Below, piece by piece: positions 59,370 through 64,000 of a stretch of 64,000 bases of DNA. The translations under genes were made by a program, and so were the position numbers. The DNA lies in the NCBI RefSeq assembly GCF_030489605.1, contig NZ_JAUKFY010000008.1:62001-126000 (forward strand). The letters are read 5' to 3'. Source of the DNA: Brevibacillus laterosporus (GTDB lineage Bacteria > Bacillota > Bacilli > Brevibacillales > Brevibacillaceae). Below the pieces are notes generated by a model. That model saw nothing but the letters and a program-made list of their open reading frames with translations. It was not told where the DNA came from and searched no databases. Position 1 is the first letter of the stretch. Each line of letters starts with the position of its first letter.

Positions 59370-61148
59370 ATGGCAGATGTAAAAGAAATTGTACGCGGTG
59401 GAAGCTTTTTGATCGAAACAGGTTTAGCAGAAGATGTATTTACGCCGGAGGATTATACAGAAGAACAAAAAATGATTGCGAAAACCACAGAGGAATTTGT
59501 CGTTAACGAGGTTTTACCTCATTTGGAGGAGATTGAACAGCATCACTTTGATCATTCGGTTCGCCTGTTAAAGGAAGCGGGAGAATTAGGGCTGTTAGGT
59601 GCAGATGTTCCGGAAGAGTATGAGGGGCTTGGGCTTGATAAAATGAGCTCTGCGTTAATTACAGAAAAAATGGCACGTGCACGTAGCTTTGGCCTAAGCC
59701 ATGGTGCTCATGTAGGGATTGGTTCCCTGCCAATCGTATACTTTGGTAACGATGATCAAAAGCGTCGGTACCTGCCTGATTTGGCATCGGGCCGCCGTCT
59801 AGCGGCTTATTGCTTAACAGAGCCGGGTTCTGGTTCGGATGCATTGGGTGCTAAAGCAACCGCTCGTCTGTCTGAGGATGGCACGCATTACCTGTTAAAT
59901 GGGGAAAAGCAATGGATCACCAACGCTGGATTTGCTGATGTATTTGTAGTCTATGCCAAAATCGACGGTGAGCATTTTACAGCGTTTATTGTAGAACGTG
60001 ATTTCCCTGGCGTATCATTTGGACCGGAAGAGAAAAAAATGGGGATAAAAGGCTCGTCCACACGCACCGTTATTTTTGAGGACGCTAAGGTACCAGTCGA
60101 AAACCTATTGGGTGAGAAGGGCAAAGGTCACGTCATCGCGTTTAATATTTTAAACGTTGGTCGTTATAAACTAGCAGTAGGTACAGTAGGTTCTGCAAAA
60201 CGTGCATTAGATATTGCGACGCAATATGCAAAAGAGCGTAAACAATTTAAAACGCCAATTGCCAACTTCCCGCTTATTCAAAATAAATTAGCTTCTATGG
60301 CAGCGAAAGTATATGCGTCTGAAAGCTCTGTATACCGAACAGTAGGTATGTTTGATTCCTCCCTGTCAAGCTTGGGAGAAAAAGCAAATGATGGCCGTGA
60401 GGTAGCAAAGGCAATTGCTGATTATGCGATCGAATGCTCGATCAACAAGGTGTTTAGTTCCGAGGTATTGGATTTCTGTGTGGATGAAGGCGTGCAAATC
60501 CATGGCGGATACGGCTTTATGTCCGAGTATGAAATCGAGAATATGTATCGTGACTCTCGCATTAATCGTATTTTTGAAGGCACCAATGAAATTAACCGCT
60601 TATTAATTCCAGGCACATTGGTTAAAAAAGCAATGAAAGGCGAATTGCCTTTGTTGCAGGCAGCATCAGGCTTACAGGAGGAGCTGATGAGCTACTATCC
60701 TAGTGAGCTGGAAGAAGCTCCTTTGGCTGTTGAAAAGCATCTGCTGGAGATGACACGCAAAATCATTTTAATGGTTGCAGGCTCAGCTTTGATGAAGTAC
60801 CAAAAACAATTGGATCAAGAGCAAGAGCTACTAGCGATTGCGGCTGACATGCTAATTGAGCTATATGCTATGGATAGTGCCGTTAAGCGCACAGAAAAAG
60901 CAATCGCAAAAAATGGAGCAGACAAAGAACAGCACAAGCTGAACCTGACAACAGTGTTTGTGCATGAGGCTTTCGATCGTATCGAACAAGGAGCGAAGGA
61001 AGCGTTAGCGGGAATGGAAGAGGGGGACGACCTTCGTTTACGCTTATCCATTCTCAAAAAATTGACACGTCGTGACCCAATCAACAGCATTGGATTGAAA
61101 CGCCAAATCGCGGCTCACGTATTAGAGAAGGATGGCTACGCAGTATAG
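59370..61148 (+). CDS. fadE: Acyl-CoA dehydrogenase
   Basis: An FAD-dependent acyl-CoA dehydrogenase for the first oxidation step, 592 residues. The N-terminal helical and middle beta domains contain 'AAYCLTEPGSGSDALGAKATA' and 'GEKQWITNAGFADVF'. The C-terminal helical domain has 'IANFPLIQNKLASMAAKVY' and the signature 'GVQIHGGYGFMSEYEIENMYRDSRI' (split around residue 380), with 'GTNEINR'. The catalytic Glu of this family is expected in the later 'FEGTNEI' stretch. The extra ~180 C-terminal residues match long FadE/AcdA-type enzymes. GGAAAGGAG precedes the ATG. It is the last gene of fadNAE, and a terminator follows at 61169. Confidence 0.94.
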   Translation: MADVKEIVRGGSFLIETGLAEDVFTPEDYTEEQKMIAKTTEEFVVNEVLPHLEEIEQHHFDHSVRLLKEAGELGLLGADVPEEYEGLGLDKMSSALITEKMARARSFGLSHGAHVGIGSLPIVYFGNDDQKRRYLPDLASGRRLAAYCLTEPGSGSDALGAKATARLSEDGTHYLLNGEKQWITNAGFADVFVVYAKIDGEHFTAFIVERDFPGVSFGPEEKKMGIKGSSTRTVIFEDAKVPVENLLGEKGKGHVIAFNILNVGRYKLAVGTVGSAKRALDIATQYAKERKQFKTPIANFPLIQNKLASMAAKVYASESSVYRTVGMFDSSLSSLGEKANDGREVAKAIADYAIECSINKVFSSEVLDFCVDEGVQIHGGYGFMSEYEIENMYRDSRINRIFEGTNEINRLLIPGTLVKKAMKGELPLLQAASGLQEELMSYYPSELEEAPLAVEKHLLEMTRKIILMVAGSALMKYQKQLDQEQELLAIAADMLIELYAMDSAVKRTEKAIAKNGADKEQHKLNLTTVFVHEAFDRIEQGAKEALAGMEEGDDLRLRLSILKKLTRRDPINSIGLKRQIAAHVLEKDGYAV

Positions 61149-61168
61149 AAACATATAGCTTGAGCATA

Positions 61169-61199
61169 AAAAAGGTTGCCAAGGAATCGGCAACCTTTT
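61169..61199 (+). terminator. Bidirectional terminator between fadE and the LacI-type gene
   Basis: AAAAGGTTGCC pairs perfectly with GGCAACCTTTT (8-nt loop) and is flanked by T-runs on the right and A-runs on the left. It lies at the convergent ends of fadE and the minus-strand regulator. Confidence 0.85.
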
Positions 61200-62253
61200 A
61201 CTTTTTCTTTTTTATATCCTTTTGGGTGGAAGCACGATAGTTATCGCAAGAATTTCGCTCGACCAATTTAAAGGGAATAATAATGCGCTTGGTAGGTTCA
61301 TCAGGTTGTTCAAGCTTCTCAATCAAGCATTTTCCAGCCTGATATCCCAGTTGAAAGATTTGAATGTCCACTGAGGTGAGCGGCGGCTGAGAAATTTCCG
61401 TAATCAGAGCATTGTTAAAACTAATAAGAGACACATCTTGAGGCACGTTAACCCCTATTTCGTTTAGGACCCGCAAAATCCCCAAAGCCATCATGTCATC
61501 CGTCACGATCAAGGCAGTCGGTCTGTTAGGCAAATTCATTAGTTCAATTGCGGCTTCCTCACCGCCTTCACGCAGGACTTTTTCTCGAACAATATATTCG
61601 TCTTGTAGGGGGAGGGAGGCTTGGGCGATGGCTTGTTTATAGCCTTCTAAACGGTCAATGGTGACCACCATGTCAGGTGAACCACCAACAAACGCGATTC
61701 GTTCATGCCCCTTTTTGATGAGATACTCGGTGATTTCCTTCGCTGCTGAATAGTTGTCGTTATCGACATGATTAATGGCATCCATGTCCGTATGCGGTTT
61801 TCCCACCATTACAAAGGGAAAATCTCGTTCTTTTAGATAATTGGTGACGCGATCGTTAATTTTGGAATAAAGCAGAATCAATCCATCTACTCGACCGCCT
61901 TGAACCATTCTCACAACGCCATCATACAATTCAGCTTCAGTTTCCCCGGTGGACATACAGATAGCGTACTCGCGGCTATGAGCAATTTTGCTGATACCTC
62001 GGATCACTTCAGGAAAGAAAGGATTTTGGAAGATCCGATCCGTTGAATCAGGCATTACCAGCCCAATGGTTTGTGAGGATTTGCTAGCAAGACTCCGGGC
62101 CTGATAGTTAGGATGATAGCCGAGTTGTTCCATGGCTTTTCGAACGCGCTGCTTCGTTTCTTCGCTAATGCGAGGATGGTTGGCAACGACACGAGAGACT
62201 GTAGATGGTGCTACATTTGCTGCCCTTGCCACATCTTTAATTGTTACCCCCAT
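61198..62253 (-). CDS. LacI-family transcriptional regulator (MalR-like)
   Basis: A 351-residue repressor. Residues 1-50 are the LacI helix-turn-helix 'TIKDVARAANVAPSTVSRVV' and the hinge region 'GYHPNYQARSLAS'. The remaining part is the periplasmic-binding-like sugar domain ('TIGLVMPDS', 'VDGLILLYSK', 'RIAFVGGSPD', 'TALIVTDDMMALG'). The end is Lys-rich. It lies downstream of a GH31 alpha-glucosidase gene on the same strand, which makes regulation of maltose or maltodextrin use the likely role, as for MalR. AAAGGGATGG precedes the ATG. No operator was identified with confidence. Confidence 0.87.
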   Translation of the reverse strand: MGVTIKDVARAANVAPSTVSRVVANHPRISEETKQRVRKAMEQLGYHPNYQARSLASKSSQTIGLVMPDSTDRIFQNPFFPEVIRGISKIAHSREYAICMSTGETEAELYDGVVRMVQGGRVDGLILLYSKINDRVTNYLKERDFPFVMVGKPHTDMDAINHVDNDNYSAAKEITEYLIKKGHERIAFVGGSPDMVVTIDRLEGYKQAIAQASLPLQDEYIVREKVLREGGEEAAIELMNLPNRPTALIVTDDMMALGILRVLNEIGVNVPQDVSLISFNNALITEISQPPLTSVDIQIFQLGYQAGKCLIEKLEQPDEPTKRIIIPFKLVERNSCDNYRASTQKDIKKKK

Positions 62254-62299
62254 GCGTTACCATCCCTTTCCACTTTATTTTTCATTATGATCTCTCATG

Positions 62300-62332
62300 A
62301 AAAAACAGTCAGGGAGATGCCCCCAACTGTTT
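62300..62332 (-). terminator. Terminator after the GH31 gene
   Basis: On the minus strand AACAGT...GGGGCATCTCCC...ACTGTT forms a stem with a small internal mismatch, followed by TTTTTT. It separates the glucosidase and regulator transcripts. Confidence 0.65.
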
Positions 62333-62338
62333 GCATAA

Positions 62339-64000
62339 TTATTGGCTTAGTTCAAATGTGAAGATCTGCTTATCCTTCAAATAGGAGCCTGTCATTTCTT
62401 GACCATTTACATAGATGGTTTTCATCGTATCTACTCCGTGAATGTGGACAATCATAGATTTCCAAGAAGGAGAGTAACCTGTGTGAATGTCCTCTATGTT
62501 TATTTCTACTTGATTTTCATCGTGGTGACAAGTAATTTTTCTCTCTAGATATTGATTATTTTGATAGGAGAACGTACTTCCGTCATCTTCATACAGGATA
62601 TACTCTGTTTGTTGCTGACCTGGATAGATGTGAATCATGATTTGTTCGTCAGGGACCTTAGTGGATAATTTGGCTGGTGCCTCCGGAATAATTGCCCCTT
62701 CCTTCACAAAAATCGGCAGGGTATCGAGCGGGGCAGAAACCATGATATGCTTACCGCCATCGAATTTAGTGTCTGTCCAGTAATCATACCAGGTGCCTTC
62801 CGGCAGATAAACAACGCGATGGTATGTTGCCGGTCTAGTGATTGGAGCGATTAAAACATTCTCACCAATCAAGAACTGATCGGACAGATTGGATGTATGT
62901 GGATCGTTTGGATATTCCAATACAAGCGGGCGCATTACAGGAAGACCCGTCTGATGTGCTTCACGGAACAACGTGTATAAGTGCGGAAGCCATTTATAAC
63001 GCAGTTCAATATATTTCTTCGTGATCGTTTCCACTTCTTCTCCAAACGCCCATGGCTCTTGTGCCACTGTACCAAGATTGCTGTGGTTTCGGAAATAGGG
63101 AGTAAAAGTTCCGAGCTGTGTCCAGCGTGTCAGCAATTCCCCCGTAGTATCATGTGCAAAGCCTCCAACATCAGGTCCGGTAAATGGCACTCCGGATAAC
63201 CCAAGATTCATGCACATAGGCATCGCCATTTGCATATGCTCCCAGAAGCTTCGATTATCTCCTGTCCAGACAGCAGCATAACGCTGTACACCAGCGTATC
63301 CGGCTCTGGTCAGCACAAACGGACGCTTTCCAGTTAACAGTTCTTTTAAGCCTGTATAAGTCGCTTCACCCATTAAGAGCCCATAGATATTGTGTAATTC
63401 ACGATGAGTTTTTGGATTTCCGTCATTTTCATGTATGACTGATAAATCCATAGTCTTGGTTTCATTGAAAACGGCGGGCTCATTCATATCATTCCAGATA
63501 CCTTCAATGCCCATGTCAGTATAGAATTTTTGCTTCTGACCCCACCATTTCCGTACATTCGTATTGGAAAAGTCAGGGAAGGCACTGATTCCTGGCCATA
63601 CTTCCCCTACATATATATTTCCTTCCAGATATTTGCAAAAGCGATTTTCCCGCACTCCCTCTTGATAGATAGGGTATTCCGCATCTTGCTTTACACCTGG
63701 ATCAACAATGGGAACGATGTTGATTCCTTCTGCTTTTAATTCTTGAATCAGCGAATGGGCATGCGGGAACCGATCATAGTCAAAAGTAAATACACGGTAT
63801 CCGTCCATGTAATGAATATCCAAGTAGATCGCATCGACTGGAATTTCCTTGTTCTTAAAGTTTCTTACCAGTTCCCGGACTTCCTGCTCATTTTTATAGC
63901 TGTAACGTGATTGATGATAGCCAAGTGCCCATTTGGGGGGAATGTCCATGCGGCCTGTTAATGTCGTGTATTGAGTAATAACATCCTTTGGAGTAGGCCC
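62339..64000 (-). CDS. Glycoside hydrolase family 31 (alpha-glucosidase), C-terminal part (5' end outside window)
   Basis: The frame stays open to the window edge, upstream of the ATG at 63949 (preceding residues YTTLTGR), so the gene continues beyond 64000. The visible 553 residues hold the GH31 catalytic barrel. It begins 'PPKWALGYHQSRYSY'; the nucleophile Asp is in 'GIWNDMNEPAVF' and the acid/base Asp in 'WTGDNRSFW'. The C-terminal beta domain starts at about 'MRPLVLEYPNDP' and includes 'LPEGTWYDYW'. GH31 enzymes cleave terminal alpha-glucosides such as maltose or isomaltose. No signal peptide can be judged because the start is missing. It pairs with the LacI-type regulator downstream. Confidence 0.92.
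   Translation of the reverse strand, partial: GPTPKDVITQYTTLTGRMDIPPKWALGYHQSRYSYKNEQEVRELVRNFKNKEIPVDAIYLDIHYMDGYRVFTFDYDRFPHAHSLIQELKAEGINIVPIVDPGVKQDAEYPIYQEGVRENRFCKYLEGNIYVGEVWPGISAFPDFSNTNVRKWWGQKQKFYTDMGIEGIWNDMNEPAVFNETKTMDLSVIHENDGNPKTHRELHNIYGLLMGEATYTGLKELLTGKRPFVLTRAGYAGVQRYAAVWTGDNRSFWEHMQMAMPMCMNLGLSGVPFTGPDVGGFAHDTTGELLTRWTQLGTFTPYFRNHSNLGTVAQEPWAFGEEVETITKKYIELRYKWLPHLYTLFREAHQTGLPVMRPLVLEYPNDPHTSNLSDQFLIGENVLIAPITRPATYHRVVYLPEGTWYDYWTDTKFDGGKHIMVSAPLDTLPIFVKEGAIIPEAPAKLSTKVPDEQIMIHIYPGQQQTEYILYEDDGSTFSYQNNQYLERKITCHHDENQVEINIEDIHTGYSPSWKSMIVHIHGVDTMKTIYVNGQEMTGSYLKDKQIFTFELSQ

Overview
The window looks like chromosome from a low-GC, spore-forming, aerobic Firmicute. Brevibacillus is the best fit (an inference, not a database result). 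The evidence is strong AGGAGG-type ribosome binding sites throughout, spore-coat (CotF-type) genes, heme A biosynthesis (ctaA/ctaB), a paired SbcCD/AddAB repair locus, an immune inhibitor A-type secreted protease, and many intrinsic terminators. I see no rRNA, tRNA, insertion sequence, CRISPR array or prophage. Most of the window is core chromosome with a few accessory insertions.

Layout. 1-2.2 kb: end of an ABC importer operon (binding protein, permease, ATPase). 2.2-6.5 kb: a small membrane protein, a secreted M6 metalloprotease, a 28-residue holin-like (type I toxin-like) peptide gene, and a TauE/SafE transporter. 6.5-8.8 kb: ctaB and ctaA for heme O and heme A. 9.6-22.2 kb: one tightly packed repair locus, sbcD-sbcC-addB-addA, with overlapping stop/start codons. 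22.2-28.5 kb: small membrane proteins, purU, a lipase-like hydrolase, scoAB, a Cof-type phosphatase and a VanZ-like protein. 28.6-30.4 kb: a fused PduL phosphotransacylase-acetate kinase. 30.5-31.9 kb: an S1-domain protein and a prolyl oligopeptidase-like hydrolase.

31.9-35.2 kb is the most unusual segment. It is an AT-rich cassette holding a 32-codon precursor peptide with a C-terminal Cys-Gln-Cys core, an mRNA hairpin, a radical SAM/SPASM maturase, a PqqD-like leader-binding protein and an MFS exporter. Together these form a complete small RiPP pathway whose product class I cannot assign.

35.3-42.4 kb: adeR-ald (alanine use), a class 2 pyrD, a panE-like reductase, ispH and an MFS permease, followed by the broken 3' end of another gene. 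43.3-48.4 kb: a TetR regulator and an RND efflux pair (SwrC-like), with palindromic operators on both sides of tetR. 48.5-50.2 kb: two CotF-type coat genes and a P-loop protein. 50.3-53.9 kb (minus strand): proB-proA-proC behind a T-box leader. 54-55.4 kb: a lipoprotein and an unknown protein. 55.4-61.2 kb: fadN-fadA-fadE for fatty-acid beta-oxidation, with a FadR-type box. 61.2-64 kb (minus strand): a LacI-family regulator and a GH31 alpha-glucosidase cut by the window edge.

Functional links. The beta-oxidation genes, scoAB and the PduL-AckA fusion all handle acyl-CoA/acetyl-CoA and short acids. The FadR-like palindromes at both the efflux operon and fadN hint at a shared fatty-acid-related signal.
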